The translations under genes and the position numbers were made by a program. Shown piece by piece: positions 50,606 through 59,143 of a stretch of 64,000 nucleotides of DNA. Source of the DNA: Streptomyces sp. NBC_00457. Lineage in GTDB: Bacteria; Actinomycetota; Actinomycetes; Streptomycetales; Streptomycetaceae. The notes under the pieces were generated by a model, which searched no databases, was not told where the DNA came from, and saw only the letters and a program-made list of their open reading frames with translations. The DNA lies in contig NZ_CP107905.1 of assembly GCF_036014015.1 (NCBI RefSeq), forward strand, positions 2,728,001 to 2,792,000, written 5' to 3'. How positions within the stretch are numbered: the stretch's first letter is position 1; each line of letters begins with the position of its first letter.

Positions 50606-53068
50606 ATGTCTCCACGGACACGTTCCCGGCGCCGTATCGGCTCCATACGTCTCTCCCTGATCCTCCTGGCCCTGGTGCCCAGCGTCATCCTCACCGCGAT
50701 GTGGGGTGTGACGACGACGCAGATGTTCACGGAGGGGCTGCGGCTGCGCGGGCAGACCGAGTTGAGCCGGTCGACCGGCGCCATGGGCACCGAGGCGACC
50801 CTCGCCCTGCAGACGGAGCGCCGGTTGTCGGCGGCGTGGCTGGCCGCACCGAACGGCTCCCGGGACGCCCTGGACGCGCAGCGGCTCAAGACGGACGAGG
50901 CGGTCGCCAAACTGGTGGGCCAGAACGACGAGATCGAGCGCGCCCCCGCCCGTATCTCGGACCGCCTGACCTCCGTCGTCGGGTCGTTGAGCAGCCTCGA
51001 GTACTACCGCGGGCAGGTCGACGAGCCCACCGACATCACCGCACAGCAGGCGCTGGACCAGTACAGCGCGATCATCGACGAGCAGATCCACGCCTTCCAG
51101 GCGCTGTCCCAGGTCGACGACGGCGACCTCACCGCCCAGGCGGGCCCGCTCGTCGCGGTGGAGCACGCGGCGGAGCTGGCCTCGCAGGAGGATGCCCGGC
51201 TCACCCTGGCCTGGCCGTCCGGGTACCTGGACGAGGAGACCTGGTCCCGGTTCGCGGAGTCGGTCAACACGCGCCGCTGGCTGGTCGAGGACCAGATCGT
51301 CCCCCAGATGAGCGGCGACACGAAGACGCAGACCGAGCGGATCCTGCAGAGCCGGGAGTGGCAGACGCTGGAGTCCCTCGAGGACCGGGTGCTGGCGGCC
51401 CGGGCGGACAGCGCGGGTGCCCGCAGGATCCCCCTGCCCGATGTGCGCGAACAGTGGGAGACCGCGTTCGCGAAACTCGCCGACGAGTACGGGCTGCTGA
51501 TCAAGCGGCAGACGGCCGGACTGCTCGACCGGAGCGCCGACACGTCCGACAACCTGCTGATCACGGCCGGTTCACTCAGCGCCGGCGGACTGCTCGCCCT
51601 GCTGGTGTGCGTGTGGATGTCCTGGCGGATCACCCGCTCCCTGTCCCGGCGGCTGCGCGGTCTGCGCGTGGCCACGCTCGGCCTGGCCCAGGAGCGGCTG
51701 CCCGATGTGGTCGCCCGGCTGAACCGGGGCGAGAAGATCGACGTGGAGCAGGCGACCCCGCCGCTGGACTACGGCCACGACGAACTCGGCCAGGTGGCCA
51801 CGGCGTTCAACACCGCGCAGCGCACGGCCGTGCACACCGCGGTCGAACTCGCCGACACCCGGCGCGGCTTCCAGAAGGTGATCCTGGGCATCGCCCGGCA
51901 GAGCCAGAACCTGGTCAATCTGCAGCTGACCAAGCTCGACGCGCTGGAGCGCGCGCACCAGGACCCCGAGATCCTGAAGGGCCTGTACGAACTGGACTCC
52001 ACGGCCAGCCAGTTGCGCCGCTACGAGGAGAACCTCGTCATCATCAGCGGCGAGCGGCCCGGCCGCACCTGGACGCAGCCGGTCGCGCTGACCGACATCC
52101 TGCGCGGTGCGGTCGGCGAGGTCGCCGAGTACCAGCGGGTGGAGGTGCACACCGAGGAGGAGGTGGCGCTCGCGCCGCCCGCGGTGGCGGACGTGATCCA
52201 TCTGCTGGCCGAGCTGATCGACAACGCGACCGTGTACTCCCCCGCGCCCAGCCCGGTCGGGGTGCGGGCCGCGCTGGTCGCCAAGGGCCTGGCCGTGGAG
52301 GTCGAGGACCGGGGCCTGGGGATGTCCGAGGAGGACTACGCCTCCCTCAACGCCCAGTTGGCCGAGCCCCCGCAGTTCGACGTGGTGGCACTCGCCGACG
52401 ACCTCCGGCTCGGCATGTTCGTGATCTCCCGCCTCGCACACCGGCACGGCATCACCGTCACCCTGCGCTCCTCGCCGTACGGCGGGACCACGGCGATCGT
52501 GCTCATCCCGCACGAGGTGGTGGTGCGTGAGGTGCCGGGTTCGGATACGGATGCGGATGCGGATGCGGTTACGGAAGCGGACGCCGACACCGACACGGAT
52601 GCAGGCACGGATACGGTCACGTCCGCGGACTCGGTGACGGCCGCGGACGACATCGAGCACGCCGAGGCCCCCGAGCCCGAGGAGCCCGTACGGGAGCCCC
52701 GTCCCGTCGTCGCGGCCCGCACCGCCTCGGCCCGTACCGCCTCCGCCTCCGCCTCCGCCCCTACCGTCTCCGCCCCGGCCGCGGACCGTCGGCCCGGCAC
52801 CGGCGCCCCCAAGGACGGCCTCACCCCGCTGCCCCGCCGGGTGCCGCAGACCAGCCTCGCCGCCGAGCTGCGCGAGGAGGCTCCGGCCGCCGAAGAGAAC
52901 GGTCACGCGGACGACTTCACCGCGGAGCGGGCCGCCGCCTCGCTCGCCGGCTTCCAGCGCGGCACGCTCCGGGCGCGTGACGACGGCGCCGACGAGGAGC
53001 CGACCGCGGCCGACACTCCCCAGTCTTCGACTCCGCTCGCCGAGACTCCGCCCGCCGACCGCTCATGA
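50606..53068 (+). CDS. cvnA: Conservon sensor protein CvnA (histidine-kinase-like, H-box His absent)
   Basis: An 820-residue membrane protein. It has a helix at 13-35, an external nitrate/nitrite-sensing-type helical domain to about 310, a second helix (ITAGSLSAGGLLALLVCVWM), a HAMP-like segment, a dimerisation helix and a GHKL ATPase domain with N box (ELIDNATVYSP), G1 (DRGLGM) and G2 (LGMFVISRLAHRHG). The helix that in relatives carries LDHLATRMRR reads LDSTASQLRRYEENL, so the phosphate-accepting His is replaced. A low-complexity Asp/Ala/Thr tail follows (about residues 648-690). It is the first gene of a G-protein-like membrane signalling complex with CvnB, CvnC and CvnD. Confidence 0.93.
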   Translation: MSPRTRSRRRIGSIRLSLILLALVPSVILTAMWGVTTTQMFTEGLRLRGQTELSRSTGAMGTEATLALQTERRLSAAWLAAPNGSRDALDAQRLKTDEAVAKLVGQNDEIERAPARISDRLTSVVGSLSSLEYYRGQVDEPTDITAQQALDQYSAIIDEQIHAFQALSQVDDGDLTAQAGPLVAVEHAAELASQEDARLTLAWPSGYLDEETWSRFAESVNTRRWLVEDQIVPQMSGDTKTQTERILQSREWQTLESLEDRVLAARADSAGARRIPLPDVREQWETAFAKLADEYGLLIKRQTAGLLDRSADTSDNLLITAGSLSAGGLLALLVCVWMSWRITRSLSRRLRGLRVATLGLAQERLPDVVARLNRGEKIDVEQATPPLDYGHDELGQVATAFNTAQRTAVHTAVELADTRRGFQKVILGIARQSQNLVNLQLTKLDALERAHQDPEILKGLYELDSTASQLRRYEENLVIISGERPGRTWTQPVALTDILRGAVGEVAEYQRVEVHTEEEVALAPPAVADVIHLLAELIDNATVYSPAPSPVGVRAALVAKGLAVEVEDRGLGMSEEDYASLNAQLAEPPQFDVVALADDLRLGMFVISRLAHRHGITVTLRSSPYGGTTAIVLIPHEVVVREVPGSDTDADADAVTEADADTDTDAGTDTVTSADSVTAADDIEHAEAPEPEEPVREPRPVVAARTASARTASASASAPTVSAPAADRRPGTGAPKDGLTPLPRRVPQTSLAAELREEAPAAEENGHADDFTAERAAASLAGFQRGTLRARDDGADEEPTAADTPQSSTPLAETPPADRS

Positions 53069-53079
53069 AGGACAACGCC

Positions 53080-53499
53080 ATGACACGCCCCACCCCCGCC
53101 ACGCACACCCAGCTCGACCAGCTGCTCACCGGACTCGTGGAGCGGGTCGCCGAGGTGAACCACGCCGTCGTGCTCTCCGAGGACGGGCTGGTCGTCAGCA
53201 AGTCCACCGGGTTTCTGCGCGACGACGCCGAACGACTGGCGGCGACGGCGTCGGGCCTGATGAGCCTCAGCAAGGGCGTCAGCATGGACTTCCGCGGCGG
53301 CCCGGTGCGCCAGGCGCTGATCGAGATGGCGCACAGCTATCTGATCCTCACCTCCGCGGGCCCGGGCGCCCATCTCGTCGTCCTCACCAGCCAGGGCGCG
53401 GACGTCGGTGTGGTGGCGTACCAGATGAACATGCTGGTGAAGAAGATCGGCGAGCACCTGAGCGCGGCGCCGCGGGCCAATGTCGGTCCTGGCGCGTGA
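53080..53499 (+). CDS. cvnB: Roadblock/LC7-domain protein CvnB
   Basis: A 139-residue protein with a Roadblock/LC7 fold (VNHAVVLSEDGLVVSKSTGF, then SYLILTSAGPGAHLVVLTSQ). Relatives act as partners or activators of small GTPases, here CvnD. I choose ATG 53080 because AAGGA lies seven bases upstream; an ATG at 53065 overlapping the cvnA stop (ATGA) adds five residues. It overlaps cvnC by 20 bases. Confidence 0.9.
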   Translation: MTRPTPATHTQLDQLLTGLVERVAEVNHAVVLSEDGLVVSKSTGFLRDDAERLAATASGLMSLSKGVSMDFRGGPVRQALIEMAHSYLILTSAGPGAHLVVLTSQGADVGVVAYQMNMLVKKIGEHLSAAPRANVGPGA

Positions 53500-53860
53500 G
53501 GTGGCCCAAGACGACTCGACGGGCCGTCTGGTACGACTCTTCGCGCTGACCGGCGGACGGACCCGGCCCAGCCGCGGCGACTTCACGCTGATCACGACGG
53601 TCACCGCGGTGGATCCGCCGCCGGCGCGCGCGCCCCGCCCGCAGCCGGAGCAGGCCCGGATCCTGCGCCGGTGCGGGGAGCCGATCGCCGTGGCGGAGCT
53701 GGCGGCCCATCTCGACCTTCCGGTGAGCGTCGTCGTCATCATGCTGTGCGATCTGCTGGAGGCGGGCCTGATCACCGCCCACCCGCCGCACCCCGTCTCC
53801 CCCCGCTCACCGGACCTGGACCTGCTGCAGAAAGTGAGGGACGGCCTTGGCCGGCTCTGA
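53480..53860 (+). CDS. cvnC: DUF742 protein CvnC
   Basis: A 126-residue DUF742 protein with a winged-helix-like domain: GRLVRLFALTGGRTRPSRGD, then the helical part ILRRCGEPIAVAELAAHLDL and VVVIMLCDLLEAGLI. It is the third conservon member and bridges the complex. The ATG at 53480 lies within cvnB; a GTG at 53501 would give a seven-residue shorter protein. Its end overlaps the cvnD start by 14 bases. Confidence 0.9.
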   Translation: MSVLAREVAQDDSTGRLVRLFALTGGRTRPSRGDFTLITTVTAVDPPPARAPRPQPEQARILRRCGEPIAVAELAAHLDLPVSVVVIMLCDLLEAGLITAHPPHPVSPRSPDLDLLQKVRDGLGRL

Positions 53861-54464
53861 GCCCGCCGCCGCGGCGACAGCGCCACCCGACACGGTCAAG
53901 ATCCTCATCGCCGGGGGCTTCGGCGTCGGCAAGACCACCATGGTCGGGTCCGTCAGCGAGATCGTCCCGCTGCGCACCGAGGAACCGCTGACCGTGGCGG
54001 GCCTGGGCGTCGACGACCTCGACGGCATCGAGGAGAAGCGGGCCACCACCGTGGCCCTGGACTTCGGCCGGATCACCATCAGCCGGGAGCTGGTGCTGTA
54101 TCTGTTCGGTACGCCCGGCCAGCAGCGGTTCTGGTTCATGTGGAACGACCTCGCCATCGGCGCGCTGGGCGCGGTGGTCCTGATCGACGTCCGCCGTCCC
54201 GAGTCCAGCTTCGCCGCGATCGACTTCTTCGAGCGCCGCGGCATCCCCTTCGTCGTGGGAGTGAACGGCTTCTACGGCGAACACCCCTACCCGCCCGAGG
54301 ACATCCGGGACGCCCTGGCCCTGCCGGAGCACGTCCGCGTGCTGCTGTGCGACGCGCGGGAGCGGGAGTCGTGCCGGGACGTACTGATCGCGCTGATCGA
54401 CCAGTTGATCGCCGACGCGGTCGAGGCCGACGGGGACGGCGGTCTCACTCGTCGGGACCGGTGA
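53847..54464 (+). CDS. cvnD: Conservon GTPase CvnD (ATP/GTP-binding)
   Basis: A 205-residue Ras-like GTPase with the P loop AGGFGVGKTTMV (residues 26-37), switch region, and the G3-like GTPGQQRF, but the usual NKxD specificity motif reads VGVNGFYGE, as in the MglA/CvnD subgroup. It starts at TTG 53847 with GAGGGA seven bases upstream. It binds nucleotide on the inner membrane face within the CvnA-D complex. Its last 20 bases overlap the convergent M81 peptidase gene. Confidence 0.92.
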   Translation: MAGSEPAAAATAPPDTVKILIAGGFGVGKTTMVGSVSEIVPLRTEEPLTVAGLGVDDLDGIEEKRATTVALDFGRITISRELVLYLFGTPGQQRFWFMWNDLAIGALGAVVLIDVRRPESSFAAIDFFERRGIPFVVGVNGFYGEHPYPPEDIRDALALPEHVRVLLCDARERESCRDVLIALIDQLIADAVEADGDGGLTRRDR

Positions 54465-55968
54465 GCGGCTGGTCGGAGGCGGCGACGATCCGGGCTGTGA
54501 GGTCAGGGTCGGGCATGTCCGCGTCGAAGGGGAACAGCGGGCGGCGTACGCGGTGGTGAACGAGTCGCGGGAGGTCCTGGTCGACGCCGCCCGGTGTGAG
54601 GGCCATCTTCCAGTCCGCCGACATCGCGAACAGTTCCGGTTCCAGATAGCCGATCTTGACGATGACCACGTCCGCGGCCCGGGGGTTCAGGTCCAGGTCG
54701 GTGAAGTCGTGTTCATGGTGGTACGGCTTGCGCAGCCGGGTGAGGATCACGTGCACGCTGCCCACACGCAGGACGACCTCCACCTCCGCGTCCCGGTCAC
54801 CGTGCCGGATCGCATGGACCACGCCGGTGAGGGTGAGCGGGCCTGCGTGGCGGTCGTCGACCTCGGCGCCCGCGGTCACGGTGACCGTGGCGCCGACGCC
54901 CGCCTCGACCGCCGTGTCCACCGCCGCCGGGCCCGGCAGCGAGGCGTAGAGGACCGTCGGGCCGCCCGGGTCCTTGAACTCCGGGCGGGCCAGGACCCGT
55001 TCGAGCCCCCAGGTGACATCGCCGGCGCCGCCCGCCGTCGGATTGTCGCCGGTGTCGCTGATGAAGTACGGGCGTACGGCCGACGCCAGCGCCTCGTCGA
55101 GGCACTCGTCGAGCGTGCCGGTCGGCGCGACGAACGCGAACTCCCGTCGCGCCGCCCAGAATCCGCGGGCCAGCCGCTGAGCGCCCGCGGTCACCGCGGG
55201 CTCGGACGGTCCGGTGACGACGACCGCGGCCCGGTTGCGCGGCTCGTCCGCCCACGCGTAGCCGACCCAGATCGCCGCGTCCGTCACGCCCTCGGTCGCC
55301 TCGACCTCCGCCACCGCCGCGTACACGCTCTTCGCGGGTTCGATACGGGTCGAGGTCTGCTCTCCGGCGAGCAGCACCGGCACCGGGATCCACGCCTTGA
55401 CCGGGCGGGGCGCACCGCTGCGCAGCAGGTCGACGAGGTTGCGGGCGGCGCGCTCCTTCGTCTCCATGGCGTCCTCGTGCGGGGCCATGCGGTAGCAGGT
55501 GATCAGGTCGGAGCGGTGGACCAGCTCGCGGGAGACGTTGCCGTGCAGGTCCATGGAGGTCGAGACGAGGACGTCGGAACCGATGACGTCACGGATGCGC
55601 GCCAGGAGCACGTCCTCGGCGTCGTCCAGTCCCTCGACCGTCATCGCGCCGTGGATGTCGTACCAGAGTCCGTCCACCGGCCCCAACTGCCGTAGCCGGT
55701 CGATGAGTTCACCGGACAGCTCCGCGAACGCGGCAGCCGTCACCGTGCCGCCCGGCAGCGCCTTGCCGACCAGGGCGCCACGCCAGTCGGCGGCGGAGCG
55801 CAAGGGCTCCCCCGGCGCCAGGAACGGGTAGCGCGTCAGGACGTCGGCGCCGCGCTGCGGGTGGAAGGCGGGGGCCTCGGTGCGGGCGGGTGAGAAGGTC
55901 GAGGACTCGATACCGAGTCCGGCGACGGCGATGACGGGACGCGAGGTGGGGGGACGGTGGTCGGTCAT
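54445..55968 (-). CDS. M81-family metallopeptidase (MlrC type)
   Basis: A 507-residue protein of the M81/MlrC family, related to the microcystin-degrading peptidase. The proposed zinc ligands are visible in YDIHGAM, MDLHGNVS and APHEDAMETKERA. The C-terminal MlrC domain contains SDTGDNPTAGGAGDVTWGLE and VVIVKIGYLEPELFAMSAD. ATG at 55968 has GGAGG ten bases upstream. It has no signal peptide. The gene follows the ROK regulator by 47 bases on the same strand, opposite the dipeptide-type importer, so it probably acts on what that importer brings in. Confidence 0.9.
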   Translation of the reverse strand: MTDHRPPTSRPVIAVAGLGIESSTFSPARTEAPAFHPQRGADVLTRYPFLAPGEPLRSAADWRGALVGKALPGGTVTAAAFAELSGELIDRLRQLGPVDGLWYDIHGAMTVEGLDDAEDVLLARIRDVIGSDVLVSTSMDLHGNVSRELVHRSDLITCYRMAPHEDAMETKERAARNLVDLLRSGAPRPVKAWIPVPVLLAGEQTSTRIEPAKSVYAAVAEVEATEGVTDAAIWVGYAWADEPRNRAAVVVTGPSEPAVTAGAQRLARGFWAARREFAFVAPTGTLDECLDEALASAVRPYFISDTGDNPTAGGAGDVTWGLERVLARPEFKDPGGPTVLYASLPGPAAVDTAVEAGVGATVTVTAGAEVDDRHAGPLTLTGVVHAIRHGDRDAEVEVVLRVGSVHVILTRLRKPYHHEHDFTDLDLNPRAADVVIVKIGYLEPELFAMSADWKMALTPGGVDQDLPRLVHHRVRRPLFPFDADMPDPDLTARIVAASDQPLTGPDE

Positions 55969-56015
55969 GCTTCGGTGCCTCCGGGATGTCGGGGTGGGCC
56001 CCAGCTGCTGTTGGG

Positions 56016-57212
56016 TCACGCGTGGCCGCCGGTGACCGCGTGCAGCGCATGGGCGAGCGCCCGCTGGAGTGCGAACTGGCCGGCGCCGACCAGGCCGGCG
56101 TCGGCGCCGAGGCTGGCGCGTTCGATGACCAGGTGCTCGGTCACCAGCGGATGGCAGCCCTCGTAGAGCTGACTGCGGACGGCGGCGACGAACGGTTCCA
56201 GCGTGGAGAGGATGCCGCCGAGGTACACCGCGTCGGGGTTGAAGAAGTTGACGTTGGCGGCGAGCACCATGCCGAGGTAGCGGCCCGCCTGCCGGACCGC
56301 GCGTGTCGCCTCGGGGTCGGCGTCGGTGGCGAGCCGTACGACGTCCTCGGTGGAGTCGACGTCGAGGCCCCGTTCGCGCAGGATGCGCACCAGCGCGGCG
56401 CCCGAGGCGACCGTCTCCAGGCAGCCGGTGTTGCCGCAGGAGCAGGGGATGTCGTGGGCGGCCTCGACCCGGACGTGGGTGATCTCGCCCGCGGCGCCGG
56501 ATCCGCCCCGGTAGAGCCGGCCGTCGGCGATGACGCCCGCGCCGATCGCGGTGCCGGTCTTGACCATGATCGACTGGCGGCGTTCCGGGGGCTGGACGGT
56601 GTGCTCGCCGACGGCCATGCAGTTGGCGTCGTTCTCGATGGCGGCCGGGACGCCGAAGTGGTCCTCCAGCCAGGAACGGACGGGGAAGCGGTTCCAGCCG
56701 GGCATCCGGGACGGGAGCGTGACCACGCCGGAGACGACGTCGACCGGGCCGGGGAGGGAGAGGCCGACGCCGCGCAGCAGGTGCCGTCCGTGCCGGTCGG
56801 CGAGGGACTCGAGGGTCCCGGCCAGTCCGGGCAGCGCGGACTCGGGGCCGTCGGCCGTGGGAAAGGGCACGGTGGAGACGTCGGTGAGGCCGCCGCCGGG
56901 CAGGACGACGCCGACATGGGCGTGCCGGCCGCCGAGTTCGGCGGCGACCGCGAATCCGTCGCTGCCGCCGAGGCGCAGCACCTTCTGCGGGCGGCCGCCG
57001 TTCGAGGAGCGGGTGCCTTCCTCGGCGACCAGTCCGTGGGCGACGAGCTGGCCGACGGTGAGCGAGATCGTCGACGGGGCGGCGCCGAGCAGTCCGGCCA
57101 GCTCGGTGCGGGTGGACGCCTGCCCGGAGGCGAGCAGTTCGAGGACGCGTTCGGCGAGTGCGGAGACGCCGCCCGTGGCGGTCCGGCGGTGCGGCACGCT
57201 TTTTTCAGGCAT
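56016..57212 (-). CDS. ROK-family transcriptional repressor
   Basis: A 398-residue ROK regulator. Residues 15-75 form a MarR-like winged helix (ERVLELLASGQASTRTELAG with AAPSTISLTVGQLV), and the ROK sugar-kinase-like domain follows, with the glucose-binding END motif (IENDANCMAVGEH) and the zinc cluster PCSCGNTGCLETVASG intact. ATG at 57212 has GGAAG twelve bases upstream. It should respond to a sugar or sugar phosphate and control the divergent ABC/kinase operon and its own operon with the M81 peptidase. Confidence 0.92.
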   Translation of the reverse strand: MPEKSVPHRRTATGGVSALAERVLELLASGQASTRTELAGLLGAAPSTISLTVGQLVAHGLVAEEGTRSSNGGRPQKVLRLGGSDGFAVAAELGGRHAHVGVVLPGGGLTDVSTVPFPTADGPESALPGLAGTLESLADRHGRHLLRGVGLSLPGPVDVVSGVVTLPSRMPGWNRFPVRSWLEDHFGVPAAIENDANCMAVGEHTVQPPERRQSIMVKTGTAIGAGVIADGRLYRGGSGAAGEITHVRVEAAHDIPCSCGNTGCLETVASGAALVRILRERGLDVDSTEDVVRLATDADPEATRAVRQAGRYLGMVLAANVNFFNPDAVYLGGILSTLEPFVAAVRSQLYEGCHPLVTEHLVIERASLGADAGLVGAGQFALQRALAHALHAVTGGHA

Positions 57213-57294
57213 GTAGTGGGTTACTTCCGTCCCGGGGGTGCGAGGCGACGAGCGTAAGGCTGCCGGACAGCCTCAGAGCTTTTTTCAGAACAGC

Positions 57295-57329
57295 AGAAAC
57301 AGGCTTTTTACAGCAGCGCGTCTGTTTCT
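57295..57329. promoter_or_regulatory. Inverted repeat and CTTTTTTCA motifs between the divergent operons
   Basis: AGAAACAG (57295) and CTGTTTCT (57322) form a perfect inverted repeat spaced by 19 bases. The words CTTTTTTCA or CTTTTTACA occur four times (about 57198, 57279, 57304, 57373) in a region otherwise very rich in G+C. These are candidate ROK-binding or promoter elements for the two divergent operons. Confidence 0.5.
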
Positions 57330-57396
57330 TCGCCACTGGCGGTCGTTGACTGGCTTCCGCCACCCAGCCTTCGCTTTTTTCACGCCGAGGAGAGCC

Positions 57397-59139
57397 ATGT
57401 CCCCCGCTCGCACGAGGCTTGTCGCCGGTGCCGTCGTCTCCGCGAGCACGCTGCTGCTCGCGGGCTGCTCCGGGGCGAGCGACAGCCCGTCCGCGTCACG
57501 CGACGCCATCAACTACGCGCTGCCCGCGAACTTCACGCCGAACTGGATCCTGCCGATCGGCACGGCGGCGCATCTGAACACCAACAACCGTTCCATCGCG
57601 GACAGTCTGTGGGAGCGGCTCGTCGCCTACGACGGTTCCACCGGCAAGATCGCGTGGAACAAGAAGGCGTCCATCGCCACCGCCGCCGACTTCGCCGCCG
57701 ACTCAAAGAGCGTCACCATCACGCTCGGCAACCGGCATTGGAGCGACGGCAAGCCCATCACCTCCCGCGATGTCCAGTTCTGGTTCGACCTCATCAAGGC
57801 GAACAAGGCGGAGTGGGCGGGCTACACGCCGGGCCAGGCGCCGGACGCCTGGACGTCCTTCAAGACCGTCGACGACCGCCGCTTCACGATCACGTTCGAC
57901 CGGGCCTACAACCCCCAGTGGATGCTGGCCAACGAGCTGAGCGAGATCACGCCGCTGCCGCAGCACGCCTGGGACAAGGGCGGCGACGCCAAGCAGGTGT
58001 GGAAGAACCTCAACGACGCCGCGAAGAACATCTCCGGCTACGCGAGCGACCCGCTCTGGAAGGTCATCAGCGGCCCGTACGCGGTGAAGTCCTTCTCGAC
58101 CGCCGGCAAGGTCGTCCTCACCGCGAACAAGAAGTACGACGGCGGCGAGAAGCCCGGCATCTCCACGGTCAACCTGCTGCCCTTCACCACCGCGGACGCC
58201 GAGAAGAACGCACTGCGCTCGGGCAGTGTCGACTACGGCTACATCGAGGCGACCGACCTCGACCAGAAGGAGAGCTTCACCGCGCAGGGCTACGAGGTGA
58301 AGCCGTGGTCGGGCTGGGCGATCACCTATATGCCGTACAACTTCAACAACCCGGCGATGGGCGCGGTGTTCAAGCAGCTGTACGCCCGGCAAGCCGTGCA
58401 GCACTCGATCGACCAGGCGAGTCTGGCGAAGGTCGTCCTCAACGGCACGGCGGTCGTCGGATACGGCCCCATTCCGCAGGGACAGGCCTCCGACTTCGTC
58501 GCGCCGGAGCAGAAGAACAACCCGTACCCGTTTTCCACGGACACGGCACGCAACCTCCTCACCGAGCACGGCTGGACCGAGCAGGGCGGTGTGATGACCT
58601 GCACCGAACCGGCGAAGTGCGGTGAAGGCGTCGCCGAGGGAACGAAGTTCGAGATGCAGGTGCTGTCGCAGTCCGGCTCGACGGTGACGGACAACATGAT
58701 GAGCGCGATCCAGTCCTCGCTCGCGAAGACCGGCATCAAGTTCTCGATCAAGACCGCGCCGGTCAACTCGGTGCTGTCGCAGACCCCGCAGTGCACGTCC
58801 GACCAGCCGATCTGCAAGTGGCAGCTGTCCTTCTTCGGTACGGCGGGCAGCTGGTACTTCAACGCCTTCCCGACCGGCGACTCGCTCTTCCAGTCCAAGG
58901 GCGGCTCGAACTTCGGCAACTACTCCAACCCCGAGGTCGACAAGCTCATCTCCGCCTCGACGACGTCGAGTTCGAACCAGGCGATCCAGGACTACAGCGC
59001 GGCCCTGGCCAAGGACCTGCCGGTGATCTGGCTGCCGGAGCCGGTCTACCAGGTCTCGGTCGTCAAGAACGGTCTCGGCGGGTTCTCCCAGGACTCGCTC
59101 GCCAACTTCCACCCGGCGCAGTGGAAGTGGACCAGCTGA
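57397..59139 (+). CDS. Dipeptide/oligopeptide-type ABC substrate-binding lipoprotein
   Basis: A 580-residue family-5 extracellular binding protein with a lipoprotein signal (VVSASTLLLAGCSGA). It shows the family features SVTITLGNRHWSDGKPITSRD and QAVQHSIDQASLAKVVLNG. ATG at 57397 has GAGGAGA four bases upstream; the longer open frame begins without one. Family-5 proteins bind peptides, but also oligosaccharides, nickel or opines. It leads a five-gene operon ending in a sugar kinase, which suggests a sugar-bearing ligand. Confidence 0.92.
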   Translation: MSPARTRLVAGAVVSASTLLLAGCSGASDSPSASRDAINYALPANFTPNWILPIGTAAHLNTNNRSIADSLWERLVAYDGSTGKIAWNKKASIATAADFAADSKSVTITLGNRHWSDGKPITSRDVQFWFDLIKANKAEWAGYTPGQAPDAWTSFKTVDDRRFTITFDRAYNPQWMLANELSEITPLPQHAWDKGGDAKQVWKNLNDAAKNISGYASDPLWKVISGPYAVKSFSTAGKVVLTANKKYDGGEKPGISTVNLLPFTTADAEKNALRSGSVDYGYIEATDLDQKESFTAQGYEVKPWSGWAITYMPYNFNNPAMGAVFKQLYARQAVQHSIDQASLAKVVLNGTAVVGYGPIPQGQASDFVAPEQKNNPYPFSTDTARNLLTEHGWTEQGGVMTCTEPAKCGEGVAEGTKFEMQVLSQSGSTVTDNMMSAIQSSLAKTGIKFSIKTAPVNSVLSQTPQCTSDQPICKWQLSFFGTAGSWYFNAFPTGDSLFQSKGGSNFGNYSNPEVDKLISASTTSSSNQAIQDYSAALAKDLPVIWLPEPVYQVSVVKNGLGGFSQDSLANFHPAQWKWTS

Positions 59140-59143
59140 CGCC

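Noticed and set aside
52540..52660. Repetitive stretch that could suggest a CRISPR or minisatellite
   Set aside because: Units are about six bases, in frame and coding; no spacers or Cas genes.
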